Numbered from the stretch's first letter, positions 1 through 12,044 are shown. The stretch: DNA of 64,000 bases from Phellopilus nigrolimitatus (GCA_021029095.1 JAJOHG010000006.1:124001-188000), one strand, 5' to 3'. Numbers and translations: made by a program. Notes: generated by a model from the letters alone, not told the origin.

Positions 1-615
1 ATAGAGAAGACGCGAAGCTAGAGATGCGTGGCTCCAGCGAGGACGGCGCGCATCGCGCATATATTTCGATCTCTGAATTGCGGTGCGTCGCCTGAATCAT
101 CCCTTTGTACGAGTGGATTAAACGGAGATACTGAGAGGGCAGAGCTGTCCAGGTGCAGGCCAAGATGAAAGGGACGTTCAAGCCTCTGGTGTGCAATTTT
201 ACAAATATTGTAAATGCTCGCCGCGCGGACGGGTGACGAAGACTGGCTCGAACGTCTCGCCAAGTACTAGTACACCCTTCTCGGTCTTCGTAGAAGCCGC
301 CGCAAGTGTCAGTTACTGATACTACGGTTACTCAGTCTACAGTGGTCCTGCAACGATATCATGAATTCACGTCAGCATGATTGGGGTGTTCCATTGTGAA
401 GTTCCAGAGCCCAGATCGTCCATCTATTGCTTAGCCGATGGATATTAGAGAAAAGACCGCTCGTAAGCGGTTCCGGATCAGCGGTTCTTTCACTTAGAAG
501 TCCTTCGCATACAACCGCTTCAAATTAAAGTTGCTTGGTTATTTCTCCTTCGCAAAAACCTATAAAGCTTGCGAAGAGACGACATGAATTGCTTCATCTT
601 GCCCCTTTGCTAGTC
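1..615. other. Upstream region of MFS copy 1
   Basis: No convincing gene. On the minus strand, roughly 298 down to 18, an open frame with a possible intron can be read. It lacks a clear ATG, and substitutions between the two duplicate copies are not concentrated at third codon positions in either open frame. I therefore treat it as non-coding or decayed. The TATA box of the MFS gene lies at 561-567. Confidence 0.4.
561..567 (+). promoter_or_regulatory. TATA box of MFS copy 1
   Basis: TATAAAG sits 55 bases before the chosen ATG. It is conserved at the identical distance in the second copy (42969-42975), which supports both the promoter and the start codon. Confidence 0.6.
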
Positions 616-2860
616 ATGGGCCACGGAGTCGGAATCCTACCTGACCGACACCTTGGAGAGAATGTTCCGGGTGCGTTTTGCATTTTGCATTTGATTATTG
701 CTCTAGGACGTTTCAGAAATCTGACCCATACCTGAAGGAACTTCTCTGCTCGATGATCTGCACAATCATGGTGCGGGACCCGTTGACGCGCTGGCCGCGG
801 AGCTCAAGCGAGGGAAAGGAGGCGTCATCCTCATTCCACAGCCCTCTGACTCGCCTAACGATCCTTTAAACTGGCCTGTCTGGCGCAAGATGATGCTTAT
901 GTTCACGCTCACTTTCGGCGCAGGCGTCGTGGGTGCGTTCGGGCCCATCATCGTTGCAGGGTTGGAGAAAGTTGCGGAAGACCTCGACACGGATGTTGGC
1001 GTACTCTCGAAGATGAGTGGCGACCTCATTTTAGCCAGCGGGCTTATTCTGTTGCTGTCCGCGCCCGCGAGCGTCATCTGGGGTCGACGTCCCGTTCTTC
1101 TTCTCGGGAACTTGTTTCTGCTCGTGAGCTCAATTCTGAGCGCGGTGGCAAAGGATGTGGGGAGTCTCACGACTGGTCGAATTATCGGAGGCATTGGTAT
1201 GGCTCCCATCGAGTCCCTCGTTTCTGCTACTATCGCGTATGTTCTCTCTATCAACTTAGAAAGTGTTTTTTTTGCTACTTCTAGTGATATCTTCTTCGTC
1301 CATGAGAGAGGGACTTGGATTGCTGTCTGGAGTGTAAGTGTTAAATTCTCCCTTTAACGAGATACTCGCTGATTCTCCTAATCCAGTTCGCCTTGCTGAG
1401 TGGCGTATGTGGTGTTTCCATAGTGAACGGTTACTTGATCGAAAATGCGTGCGTCTATCGATTCTGTTTCCTTCTGTTCCGCGGACATCGAACCTTTGCA
1501 TAGATCTTGGAGAATTTGTTTTGCGATCGAGGCAGTTTTGGTATGTTCGATAATCGCCATCTTCGATTTATTTTCTAATCGTAATCCCTCCAGATTGGGG
1601 TCCTGCTCATCATGACTATATTTTTTGTTCCCGAGACTGCTTACGTTCGCCAAACCGTCCACGCGATATCTGACCTTGGCGTCAAGCCTGGGTTAGGCTC
1701 TGCTTCGAATAACTCATCTCGCAGCACGTTTTCATCGGATGAGGATGTCTCTGTTGAAGATAAGACACTCGACATCGAAAGCTCAAGGAAAGAAGTCGCG
1801 AACACGTTCCTCCAACTGATAAAACCGTGGGCGGGACACCGGTTTTCTGACCAAAGCTTCTTGAAACTCAGTTCACGCGTACTGTCTCTCGGGGCCAGTC
1901 CTGTCATTGGATGGGCAATCATCGTTTTTGGGACGTCGAGTACATGGTGTACGTGCCTTCCATATAACTTGGTTTGTGAACCCAGCATGGCTAACCGCGT
2001 TATTTACGTTCGTTCAGTGGTCGCGCTTTCCGTATCCGTTTCGCTACTTTTCTCCGACCCAAAATTCGGTTACAACATTAAACCGGGACCCGTAGGTCTT
2101 ATCTCGGGTGTTGGGCCATTCATCGCAGCATTCCTGGGTAACCTGATGGCAGGCCCGCTGAGCGACTGGACAGTAAGATATATGTCTCGCAGGAACGGTG
2201 GTGTCTACGAACCAGAGTGCGTTTCAAGCCTCATCTCGCTTCTAAGTTTTCTAACTTGAAAAATCTACGTTTAATTCGCTATAAAGGTTTCGTCTTTTGA
2301 TGATCATACCGCTCATTATTTCGACCACGATAGGATACTTTGGCTGGGCAATCAGCGCGAGCCTCGAGGAGCTTTGGATCGCGCCTGCGATCTTCTACTC
2401 GCTCATCAATTTTGGACAGGCAGTTGGAGGCATAGCGTGAGCAATCTCGTTCCTCTCCTAAACCATTTGCAAACAAGTTCGGCAGCGTTGTGACATACAT
2501 TGTCGACTCGCATTCGCGCTTCGCTCCTGAGGCCTTTGCATCAATGGGGTAAGCTCCTTCAATGCGCAATTTGAATGAGGTCTTTGATCGCCTGTATTTG
2601 AAATCCAGTATTTTCAGAAGCTTTTTCACGTTCGGCATAACGTATGTCATCACCGACTGGATCTCCAGCCAAGGTGCGTCTCTTCTTGCATTTCTGTCTA
2701 CCTGAGTAAGCTAAATTATCTTGCTCTCCAAGGTGTTCTTCGGACCTTCTGCACGATCGGTGGTATCAACATTGGTGTTTGCTTGATGACGATACCGATG
2801 TATATCTATGGCAAACGTGCTCGCAGTTGGGTCTATAGGACATCGTGGATGCCCTCTTGA
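616..2860 (+). CDS. MFS transporter, copy 1 (DHA1-like)
   Basis: A predicted proton-driven drug or metabolite transporter of the major facilitator superfamily, in the plasma membrane. Exons: 616-670, 738-1236, 1285-1333, 1387-1448, 1504-1540, 1594-1939, 2018-2216, 2287-2436, 2486-2548, 2609-2673 and 2733-2860; they sum to 1653 bases, 550 residues. Visible family marks are ENVPGTSLLDD near the N terminus, SPNDPLNWPVW just before the first helix, the WGRRP loop, a hydrophilic acidic loop after the sixth helix, and a GPLSDW...RRNGGVYEPEFRL loop that is re-formed only when the intron at 2217-2286 is removed. The start was chosen because it gives the usual short N terminus and lies 55 bases after a TATA box. 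Substrate cannot be read from sequence. An intact paralogue lies at 43024-45258. Confidence 0.9.
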
Positions 2861-4275
2861 TTCTTCAGTGTGCTTTGTCTATTCGTGACCACGTTCTTTA
2901 CTGTTGTTTTGGGTACTCGTGACCACAGTCTTTACTATACTTTTTTGGTATATCTCATTATAGAGGACATTGTGTGTTCTCATAAAACCCAGCGATGAAA
3001 GGCCTGCGGTGCCGCGTCGGTGTGCTGACTCTGTCATTACCAAACGTCAATGTGGGCGGATTAGAATAAAATAGGGTACAAAATATGTTGTAGTATTTCA
3101 GCACGTTGTGTCAGTAGCTTGTCCTGAATGGAAGTAGTTTCGGTATTCAAAGCCGCGGTTTTATGAAGCCGGTCTTACACTTTGACATGCTGGATAACGG
3201 TAATAAAAGGACGACGATGCAGAGCGACACCGCCGCATACGCCAGAAAAGAAATCGGTTTTGACTACGCGCCACTAACAAGTCGAGACGTGGTTTGACGC
3301 TGTTGGGACTGGGGCATGGCGGCGGTGGCGATGTCCGGACGCGTGGACGTGACGTAATCGACTTTCGGACATGTTCAAGTTCGGCTCCGACTCGGCCCAG
3401 CCGTCTCTTTCGAGTGATCTCACCAGTGAGACATCGTACACACCTGGCTGGTCATTCGAACAGCCCATTCATCCAAACACATTCCCATCGGACTTTAAAG
3501 TGTCAAAGTGAACTAGATGACTAGATGGCCCTCTCCGAGATGACGCAAACCATCAAAAGACAGTCCCATGCTGGTTGTCCGAGAGAAGCCACGCGTCAAA
3601 TAACACCTACTATTGGTGTGTGCATCCTTTAACCCTGTAAGACGTAGACTGCATGCGCAGGTCCCAACGGCATGAGGGGGCTACAAGAAGAACAAAACTT
3701 GCCAATGCATCACGAATTTGGGGCTCTGGTGTTGCAGCGCGATCCGGACACGTGTATGGTAGAATAACAGAGGAAAATCAAAGATACAATAAAGAAGCTG
3801 GATTTCCCGTGCACTTCGTATCCAAAACACGCAGGGCGCAGCTTAAAATCTGTCCTTCAGACACGTGATCAACACAGGGCCAACCTCCCGCCCAGATTCG
3901 GGACATCAATACAGATCACATTCTTCGCCAGGTCTCGTAAGTAGAGCTGATCGGAGGATGTGAGAGCAATGTCGGAAATGAGCAGGGAGGTGGGCATGCG
4001 TTAGCTCGAGCGTGACAAGTTCAGGGTGCACGAGAGCTGGATGGCCTAAGTTTCTGAGACACGATGTACGAGCGGAAAACCTCAAGATCTGCGAGAGAGC
4101 GTACGGGCTGAAGACATCGTAGTTGAGAGTATGTGTATCGTGTCGGCGACGTACTTTATACGCTTTGCTATCGATGGACAGCTGCTTACTTCTGGCGCTG
4201 ATACGATCTGGAGCCGGCTCCGAATTTAGAGTAAACCTAATTGTAAGGGAGTTGCCAGGTGTTAAAGAACAATAG

Positions 4276-4470
4276 AGACTCGATTCACGGGTAGGATTAA
4301 ATGGATACGTACAATATGCATATTTAGAACTAGAGAAGCAAATTAAAATTTGCATAATGGAAAGCGGCAAAAAGATTGTTGAGAAAAATGATCGTGTAAA
4401 TTCAGTTAATTATGAGGAATATGTAAGATCCTTAGATCATTTGACGCAATATAAAAAAGGCTTGGCATGA
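4276..4470 (+). other. AT-rich open reading stretch, unassigned
   Basis: An open frame of 64 codons runs from just after a TAG to a TGA, with an internal ATG at about 4358. It is Lys/Glu/Asn/Tyr-rich and uses mostly A- or T-ending codons, unlike neighbouring genes, which favour C or G. I do not recognise the peptide. It could be a fragment transferred from an AT-rich source such as a mitochondrial genome or plasmid, or chance. Confidence 0.25.
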
Positions 4471-4542
4471 GTCCATACTCTGTCACACAGCATAACTCCA
4501 GTCTCTACCACGCTAAGAGTAGTATTACCTTTGCCAACATTG

Positions 4543-4593
4543 AGGTATGCCTTAGGTTGGTAGGCGGTGCAATAAACCAACTAAGCCGTACCT
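4543..4593. repeat. Imperfect inverted repeat (hairpin)
   Basis: Arms at 4543-4561 and 4576-4593 are reverse complements apart from about three differences, with a 14-base spacer. It lies 100 bases before the next gene. It does not fold as a tRNA and has no A or B box. Confidence 0.6.
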
Positions 4594-4692
4594 GAGAGCG
4601 GTGCGCACAGGTTCTAAACGCAAATGCGTTTCACTGCTTGCTTTCCCTCATAAGCTACGCTTTCTCTCTCCAACTCTGCGAATGTCGCGTCC

Positions 4693-5846
4693 ATGGCCGA
4701 CTCGAATAATCAACGTGCGAGAACTTTTAACGAACAGCTGGATAACATATATGCACAGGCGGAAGCGATGCTCTCTGCCTCGTCGATCAGCTCTATGGCG
4801 ACGGCGTCCGACAACCCGGGAGCGGGACGCACGCTCGGGAAGCTTATTAGCTTTCTGGGCCGGCACCTCGAGACGGCTTCGAGCAGGCTGATGGAGAAGA
4901 GAGGTTATGGGCCGCTGGCGGTGAAGGAGGGTATCATGGCGGAGCACTACTTGAACGCGGCGGCGCCTGCGGTAGGCTCCGCAGAAGACAAAAGACGCCG
5001 AAAGAAGGTTGCAAGACTGCTTACATATGCAAAGTAGGTCCGAAGCTCGTCTATTGTTACAAATATCAGATATGAACTTACTCTTCCTGTACTCAGATCA
5101 CACGTCCCGGCAAATCGTGAGCTGGCATACGAAGCCATCGTCGAACTCGTAACTGCGAACTACTACTTCCATCAGGTGCTATCGGAGCTCGATGCAGCCA
5201 AGATAGTCGGACTTGCGTTACTTCGAGAACAGCAGGATGATTCCGACGACCTTCTTTCGCCTTCGCGGAAGGCGTTGATTTGCCTTGTCGATACTAAAAT
5301 CAATTCACTAGGGAGCAGGGCGCTTGACGTTTTCAGGGACGCGGAGGATATTCCTGCTAGCCTCACGGAAGCACACGATGTCTTATGTCGGCGCTACTTT
5401 CCTATAATTCTCGAACTAATAGATTATGTCCGAGAGTAAGTCGTCTTGATTTGCCAGGTACTGAAGTAATAATGCTAACTACCACGCGTAACAACTGAAG
5501 ATACCCGGACGCTTCCTTCCTCGCTATGCGCTATATCCACTCCACTCGATCGTTTTTCATTAATTGGGCTTGCGCGGGCTGCCACGAGCCTTTCTTCGTA
5601 GCTCTATTCGGATTTTTTCTCGATCTCGTTGAGCGCATGCCCTCTGCAATCGAGTGGCCTGTCTTTATGGTTGTGGTGATTCTTTTTCATCGCGTGTCTA
5701 TGGCAAAGAAATCGGAAGGAACCAAAATATTGCTCAGAGAAGTGCTGTACGTAGTTTATTTTGGTCACTGTATGAGCACTGAACTCTATGATGTTTTGCA
5801 GCACGCGTTCATTAGAACACATGCCGTCATATTTTCTAAAGGCTGA
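4693..5846 (+). CDS. Hypothetical protein, three exons
   Basis: Exons 4693-5033, 5097-5435 and 5501-5846 join in frame to 341 residues (1026 bases). Both introns have good GT donors and CAG/AAG acceptors. The first third is Ala/Ser-rich with a basic KRRRKK patch near residue 106. The middle is acidic and helical-looking. The C-terminal third is rich in aromatic residues and Cys, with a hydrophobic stretch near residues 278-290 that might be a membrane segment. I do not recognise a family. No co-oriented neighbour suggests a role. Confidence 0.7.
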
Positions 5847-6089
5847 GTGAGAGAATGTCACGCAGTAATAGGGTCGAATATATCACATTTTCAAAGGGAT
5901 AGGGGAACCAAGTTTAATAATAATGTACATCTCCAACATACTATGTAGCGCCATTTCGGACTCACACGTTCCCTAGCATCGATCGTCGCGAGGACTTTGC
6001 GCTCTCTTTTTCTGAAGCTGAGAGAAGAAACATCGATAGAAACATCATTTAATAATTTGTAATGCTGCGCAGCGAGCACTTGCAGGTCC

Positions 6090-6310
6090 GGCAAACGTTG
6101 GAATGATGTTCAATAGAAAGCATATGGAAAATGTGATTTATCCTTGATCGAGCTATTGACAACTCGTGATTGAAGTTCTCGTATCGTGAGTTTCCGGAAA
6201 ACAGCATGTCCAGCATTTCCGCAGGGAAGAAAAATTGTAAGCAAGCAGGCGAATTAGGGACTAGCCCGTAGGCATGAAGCAGGGATTACGGATAGTAAGC
6301 TATTAAACTA
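6090..6310 (-). repeat. Dispersed repeat, copy D (fragment)
   Basis: Shares a run of short matches, in the same order and orientation, with 48300-48480, 55510-55590 and 58910-59090. Examples are the TTCAATAGA, TTGACA-TCATGATTG-like and GTAAGCAAGCAGGCG blocks. It is the most diverged member. Confidence 0.5.
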
Positions 6311-6477
6311 AAAAGACGCGCGTCTTTTACGACGCCCATCGAGAACCATCGCTTTTGATTTGTGAGTTGAGTACCTCACTTACCTACTCCATAATACGAT
6401 GGGGCAAGTGGGTCGGCGAGCGGAGTGCGGAACTAAAACGATTACGTCACGCCCACGTGTTGGGATCTGCCGCCCTG

Positions 6478-7163
6478 AAACGCTGCTGTCGCCGACACCG
6501 ACGACGACGAGCCTCCATGCATCACTTTCAACAACGCTCAGCTGTCTCGTGGCGCATGTGGAAACCCGTCTAGCAATACCATCGGTAGCGTGGACATTGC
6601 GTTCGGCGCTCTGTTGTTGATCATTCCGCCGACATCGCTTTACTGTTACGCGGGGCTCCGTGATCCAGAGTGCAGGACCGGCTTGTCCATAAACTGTACG
6701 GCCCGCCATTCCAAAGGCATTGCAACCTCGCGCGGGTACGCATCGTCTTCTCACTCTGAAATTGTGCGCTTAGTCAAATCACTTTTTTCCCATTGCCCTT
6801 GGTTACGTGCAGCTGCCGTCACGATGAACGCCGATGTTCGACGCAGCTCGGGACTCCTCATCTCGTCCAGGCCACCCATCCTGCGCCAACTATGGCACCC
6901 GACACGACGATGAGCGCCCACTGTGAGCAACCCGCCGTCCGTACGCTCGTTCCAGCTTACAGTCGGTTCTTTTTGTGGACGAGTTATCCAGGCTGAACGC
7001 TGGTACGAATGAAGGAGTCAGCGGGAATGGGAAATTCTGAAATCAGTTCATCGGCGATGATGATGATGAACGGCATCGCCGCGATTTTTGGTGCGTCTAT
7101 TGGCTCCCTCTTGTCATCTAGCTTTCTCGTTATATACCCGAACCCGCGCGTCTTCCAGGATTA
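6478..7163 (+). pseudogene. Possible decayed gene, unassigned
   Basis: A frame stays open from 6478 to 6913 without a good start codon. It contains a Cys/Gly/Asn-rich stretch (CITFNNAQLSRGACGNP) followed by a hydrophobic segment. A second open piece (about 7009-7163) ends in a Ser-rich, Met-rich and hydrophobic tail, like the C-terminal signal of a GPI-anchored surface protein. I could not join the two pieces with plausible splice sites. It may be the remains of a secreted or wall protein. Confidence 0.25.
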
Positions 7164-8162
7164 GGTCATGGCGCACGGCCCTTCTCTCATAATGCAAACG
7201 ACAGCTAGACCTCCCGCGCTCCGACCCTGAGCGTGGTAGACCGCATCGAATTGCTCGGAGCTAGGGTCAGTTTCTGCTGTCTGACATGCTTTTCTCATCC
7301 GTTATCATTCTTCATTTGGCCTTTGCTCTGTTCTGCCTCGCTCGCCTCTCTTCGTTGCACGAAGCGTCATTCCTGACACGAGCTTTTTCCTACTGCGAAT
7401 TAGAATACTGTTACCATGCTTGCCCAGCGCCGCAACCCGACCAACTCCGAAGACGCCCTATGTATCCTGCACATCTTCCGGGCTCTGAACGTATCGCACC
7501 CGCCAAGGCGTCTGCCGGGACCGGCGCGCCACGCAGGGGAAGGGAATCTGGCTAGGCATACTCGGCGCCACCTTTGGGTTTAGCATGCCTCCTGCACTGC
7601 AGCACCTCAACTCTTCCGCGCGAGGTCGCAAGCATGTCCGTGGCGCGTGGCGGCACTTCAACTAGGACACAGGCTCGCCTACGGATGCGCAGCCGCTTCT
7701 GACATCTATCACACTCACGCCGTTCACTGCCTGCACATAAAGACCGAAAATCCACTCTACACTCAAGATTGCAGCTCTCACCGCCTTGCGTACTTTTCTG
7801 CAAGCTGCTTCCATATTGCCATCCAAGCTGAGATCGAAATACGCTGCGCACCCGGTTGTTTAGAACTCTCGAGCTTTCTACGCTATACAGCGTCTGACTC
7901 ACTTCCGCTGCTACTTTCTCCACTGCCGAATCGGTGTAGATCGACGCATCCGACTGGGGACTTTCTTATGAAAAGAGGTGCAGTAATGGTTTGGACTCCG
8001 TAGTAACCCCCGACGACCAGTGGTTCGGAGCTGAAACTCATACACGATCGCAAGATCACGGCAAACCTTACTAGGTCAAGCAGAAATTGTGCGTTAGGAA
8101 AAAATGGAACGTTTCTACGGGGCCAAAATTTCTCCTATTTGTCGTATCTTTTTACTGCTGTA

Positions 8163-8647
8163 TCACAACAAGTGATATCTACAACACGCAATACCAATTG
8201 CAGTACAACATTCAACTACAACGCGCGTAGCTTTCCTGACGTCTCCTTGAGGCTACAGATACTTACTTCGATCCGCAGCTTCTCTCGTGATACCAATCAC
8301 GGTCCATTTCTTATCTTTGCGTTCAGTGATCACCGGGAAGTAGATTGCCGTTCTTCCCAAGGACTTGACGTGGGCGGTAAGCTTCTCCCTTGTGAATGCG
8401 AGACTTTAGAAACTGATAGCATCACGAAGAATGTGATAGCTCACTGATAGTAAAAGAAGTCTTTGTCTTTCACGTCAATGCGTTTCCGGTAGTATTTCAT
8501 ACCGCTTTTCCCCTGTAATACACAGTGAGTTAGCTTGGTATAAGTAAATGCCCGCAGACATACGTGTTTACGAGAGACCCGCTCGATTCCACCGAATGCA
8601 CTGATACTCTTTATTTTCTCGAAGTCAGAGGCTTTGGGAAGGGACAT
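8163..8647 (-). CDS. Hypothetical protein, four exons
   Basis: Exons 8564-8647, 8445-8512, 8267-8403 and 8163-8215 give 342 bases, 113 residues, in frame across three 48-51-base introns with GTATGT, GTGAGC and GTAAGT donors. The product is small, basic and soluble-looking, with a KKWTVIGITREA segment near residue 90 and a Cys-containing tail. No family recognised. It is transcribed divergently from the gene at 9286, with 638 bases between the start codons, so the two may share a promoter region. Confidence 0.6.
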
Positions 8648-9285
8648 TGTGATTATGTGTATGTCGACTTGAGTAATTTTGATGAGCCACTGCTCTTCGA
8701 AGGTCCTTATATAGTGTGCAACGTAACACAAGGATAGATTATGATAGGGGTTTTTTTATTACTTTTTTCGGACGCGTGGCCACATTGCACTCTGTGAAGA
8801 GAGATACGAGCTCGAAACAGATGTCTTCTCGTCCTAATAAATTAAATAACGGGCGGTTACAATGTCTTGGCGGGTGGGCGCATAGTTAATTAATTTTGAG
8901 GGGCTTCGGATGTCTGAATGAGCACTAATGGCTCGGACATAAATCTAAATCTTTCATAAAGGTTCTCGGCCGTTATAACCAGCGGAAGCAAAGTAGTAAA
9001 CATTACTGGATACGTCGTTTAAGCGCGACCAATACTTGTTTGCAATGATCAGAACTGATGCTTTTTAGGACTTCATTAAGCAAGGTCGAAGATAAGTGGA
9101 TATGAAACAAAGCAAAGAGCGCAGTAGCTCTGAGCGCTGGGAATTCTTCCTTTGAAAATATCATCAGGACAAGCTTATCTTCCGTATAAAAGCAGGCACT
9201 ATTTGTTCTGCAACTCAATCAAATTCAGAGAAACAAAAGCACCTCAGCACTCGATCTCCTCGACATTTACAAGTCAGAAAGTATT
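8648..9285. other. Divergent intergenic region
   Basis: Lies between two divergent start codons. It holds a TATAAAAG box at 9185-9192 for the rightward gene. AT-rich, with no coding seen. Confidence 0.5.
9185..9192 (+). promoter_or_regulatory. TATA box of gene at 9286
   Basis: TATAAAAG, 94 bases before the ATG, in an otherwise AT-rich leader. Confidence 0.5.
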
Positions 9286-9907
9286 ATGTCCTCCAGCAGT
9301 CAGGCCTCCACATTCACCTATACCGACGGAGACCGCGAGTATGTGGTCGACATATCCAACCCAACATACTCATCAAGAGAGTCCCTCGGTGTATTTGTTA
9401 TCGGGAGCAAAGTCTGGAAAGTGTTCACCAATACTAACTCGTTGGAACGGAGCCAGAGAGACTACCAGCTTGCGGACTATAATGCACTTCCAATCGACGG
9501 GGCGACCATATACCAGGGAGTAGTTAGGAGGCCCGGTCACTCGTCGTCCAGCGGCTATGCACTAGTTACAAAAGACATGAGCAATGGAACCTTCTTCAGT
9601 TGCCAACAAAGTACCTCGCAATTCAAGAACATCGTAGACGAGATCACAGATCGAACGATACTGAAGAGGTAACGACGTCGTGCATCTCTCGAATTTCATT
9701 GAGATTGTCTAACTCTCACCTTGTTTTAGGATTGAGGGTGCTTGCGAGTCGGCCGTCAATATTGGACTTCGCGACCCACAAGGGTTCATTGGAGTCTCTC
9801 ATAACGAGCCAATTACCTTTATTGACGTGCACACTAGTGTGTCTAGTCGGTTCGCAGGAGAGATGCTAGAAATCGTACGCACTCGGCTAGATGCAATTAG
9901 ACGGTAG
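9286..9907 (+). CDS. Hypothetical protein, two exons
   Basis: Exons 9286-9668 and 9730-9907 (561 bases, 186 residues), intron GTAACG...TTTTAG in phase 2. The N terminus is Ser-rich. The middle contains a mixed alpha/beta-looking segment (YVVDISNPTYSSRESLGVF) and the C terminus ends in a basic helix. No signal peptide or membrane segment. I recognise no family. Confidence 0.65.
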
Positions 9908-11474
9908 GTAGTATTATACGTCCCTTTAAGGAGCACCGGCTTGCCAATATATAGTACAGGCATGTATAGTATGTATTAGTTATTCTGGTACATGATTTGT
10001 TTGTAACCACAATTTTACACAATGTAGAAAGTAAATTATTAGCAAGCCTTACCGGCTTTGGCGTATGCTGCCCTTTGACATTCCCCGTTACACGCCACAT
10101 CCTACCCCTCGCGGCAAAAACAGCTCTGCTTGTTATGTAAAGATCCAGCATGAGTCCGAGTCCGAGCAAATCGGTATTTGCATGATGATTACTAGCATTC
10201 CATATCCCACGACTGCTGTTTCTTACTATTTATTTTCATTTTCGGTTCACAACAAACTGGAAGTAGAAATGCATTGCATTATATGCCTCGAGCCCGAAGG
10301 CAAAGGCTGCCGCTCTGTACGCAGCCAAAAACTAGAGAAACTGGAACATCAACCTACCTCATTGAAGCACGACGTCGAAAATAACTAGAAACTCCAACCA
10401 AGTGTTTACCATCACAACCAACCGGCCAACATTGTGTCTCACTCTGCGATAATTGAAAACCGAAGTATGGATGATTATCAATGAGCTAGCTACGCCTGTA
10501 GTCTGCTCCGAGACTTTTTCCGGCCGACGACGATGTCGAGCACTTTAACCAACTAGCTTCCGGCTGGAGTGCGACGAGCCTTGGAATATGTTGCTGATCA
10601 AACCTAACTGATTCGGTACAAATGCTTGTCGACGACGGGTGCTGCGTGGTCAGAAGGAAGAGTAGATGTGAGGCGTTGGGCATTTAGGATTCTGAAATTG
10701 AAGTGAAACCAGATGAGGAATGAGCACGATAGCACGCGAACACGCAACAGTAATGTTTTAAGAGGTCTTCGCACTTGACTTATGGCGACTACTATCTTTA
10801 GAATAGCCGAGCAAGCGATGGAGTCGGCTAGAGGCGACGTGCGGCAAAGGCCGTCCTATGTTCGCACGCTCCGGCCGCCGGAGAAATGCCAACGCGCTCG
10901 CGTCTATGAACTACTTAACGCAAGCACATCTTCACGGGCCCCGACCTCATTTGTCAATTACTGAGGGCTTTCTTTCAATCATGGATTCCAAGTTTCAAGG
11001 GCCTGACGTATGCACCTCTGAACCTCAAAAATGTCCAAGAAGTTGTTTGGCGACCGGAGTCTGGTGCTCTTCAGCGCAGCGAATTCAAGAGGATTGAAAC
11101 CTGTTGGATATTTTTGCTTTGAGCACCAACAAGAATAGTTTCGCTCGTGGGTGGCTTTTCCGTATTGTTTCAGGCCTTTTCTCATGTTTCGCTGGCCCCT
11201 TTTCATTGCCATACACATTCGAGCGTCTGAACTAAATCTATTTAGTGTCAATCGCACATGACCGCGTACGGACAGATATGACTGACTGGTCTTAACCTGG
11301 TAATCCTGGTGTAGTTAGTTCAAACCAAAATCGCGGCCTCAGTCAAGGCATCTGGGCTGACTCGATCTCATACACCTCTTGTTCAGTGGTCGACTCTCAT
11401 CTCTTATCCTCCATCACCGTATTTGACTTTATCCCCAGCTCTTTTCTATCTCTACTCGTGCATAATACGTCAAC
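9908..11474. other. Intergenic stretch
   Basis: No supported gene. Around 10782-11100 a plus-strand frame starting at ATG 10782 (60 codons) is followed, with a frame change near 10920, by an open stretch of about 60 codons with protein-like composition (for example FKGLTYAPLNLKNVQEVVWR). This may be a decayed gene or an unspliced exon. I do not recognise it. Confidence 0.35.
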
Positions 11475-12044
11475 ATGATTTTAGTGGACGGGTCCGCGAG
11501 TCCACAAGAAAACGCATCGCCGCATGAGAATACATCATCCACAACCTCTACTCCGTCCTGTGTCCAATGCTCGACTTCTTCCTTGCTGCTCGCTCGTGCC
11601 ATTCCTTCGGATGACCCTTTCGTCGACATCGCAGACGAGGGTTCGCTCGTAAATAGCCGGGGTGTCTCTGCCGACTCCGTTTCTTACTCCGATGTCCTTC
11701 TGAAGCAGAGTGCAGACGCCGGATCTTCATTTTGCACGCCACTCGCCACATGCTCGTCTCTCTTCACACCTCGCATGTCGGAATGGCACTTCGGCTCGCC
11801 CTACCCATGCATTCCAGGCTCTCCTATTCCCTCCTCGCCGTCCAATCTCGTAGCACCACCATCGACGCCGACTTCAGTACCATTCTCCGGGAAATTTCTA
11901 GCCGGTGCTGGAGACGACGCTAGTCCAGACTCGCTTATGAGCATCATTCAGAGGCATGCCGAACCAACTATTGCAAGGCCGAGACGCAAAACCTACGCGG
12001 ATGCCGATGTTCAAATGGACGACGTCTTTTCAAGCGCACAGTAG
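11475..12044 (+). CDS. Hypothetical Ser/Pro-rich protein
   Basis: A single uninterrupted frame of 189 residues from ATG 11475. It is very rich in Ser, Pro, Thr and Ala, low in aromatic residues, and has a short basic patch (RPRRKTYADADVQMDD) close to the C terminus. This composition suggests an intrinsically disordered protein, perhaps nuclear or regulatory. There is no signal peptide. CT-rich sequence precedes the start, as in many fungal promoters. No family recognised. Confidence 0.55.
   Translation: MILVDGSASPQENASPHENTSSTTSTPSCVQCSTSSLLLARAIPSDDPFVDIADEGSLVNSRGVSADSVSYSDVLLKQSADAGSSFCTPLATCSSLFTPRMSEWHFGSPYPCIPGSPIPSSPSNLVAPPSTPTSVPFSGKFLAGAGDDASPDSLMSIIQRHAEPTIARPRRKTYADADVQMDDVFSSAQ

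Larger units (their letters stand above)
1..3172 (+). repeat. Segmental duplication, left copy
   Basis: This stretch matches 42114-45583 nearly base for base, by eye about nine in ten positions or better, in the same orientation. It covers the upstream region, the whole MFS gene and about 310 bases of 3' flank. The match fades near 3172 (45583 in the other copy). Its left boundary lies outside the window because similarity is already present at base 1. The right copy carries an extra 266-base transposon (42322-42587) that is absent here. Confidence 0.9.
2861..4692. other. Intergenic stretch after MFS copy 1
   Basis: To about 3172 this is duplicated 3' flank. Beyond that I see no gene on either strand. 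An AT-rich open stretch at 4276-4470 and an imperfect inverted repeat at 4543-4593 are listed separately. A minus-strand open frame around 3906-4370 reads vaguely like a leucine-rich F-box tail but has no supporting splice structure. Confidence 0.5.
5847..8162. other. Intergenic stretch with repeat fragment and decayed coding
   Basis: Contains a diverged member of a dispersed repeat (6090-6310) and a possible decayed gene (6478-7163), both listed separately. From 7170 to 8162 there are short plus-strand open frames, one beginning at 7286 with a hydrophobic leader, but no splice pattern that extends them. Confidence 0.4.

Noticed and set aside
4541..4597. tRNA gene
   Set aside because: The inverted repeat here forms one long hairpin, not a cloverleaf, and lacks internal promoter boxes. 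No other tRNA-like B box was found in the window.
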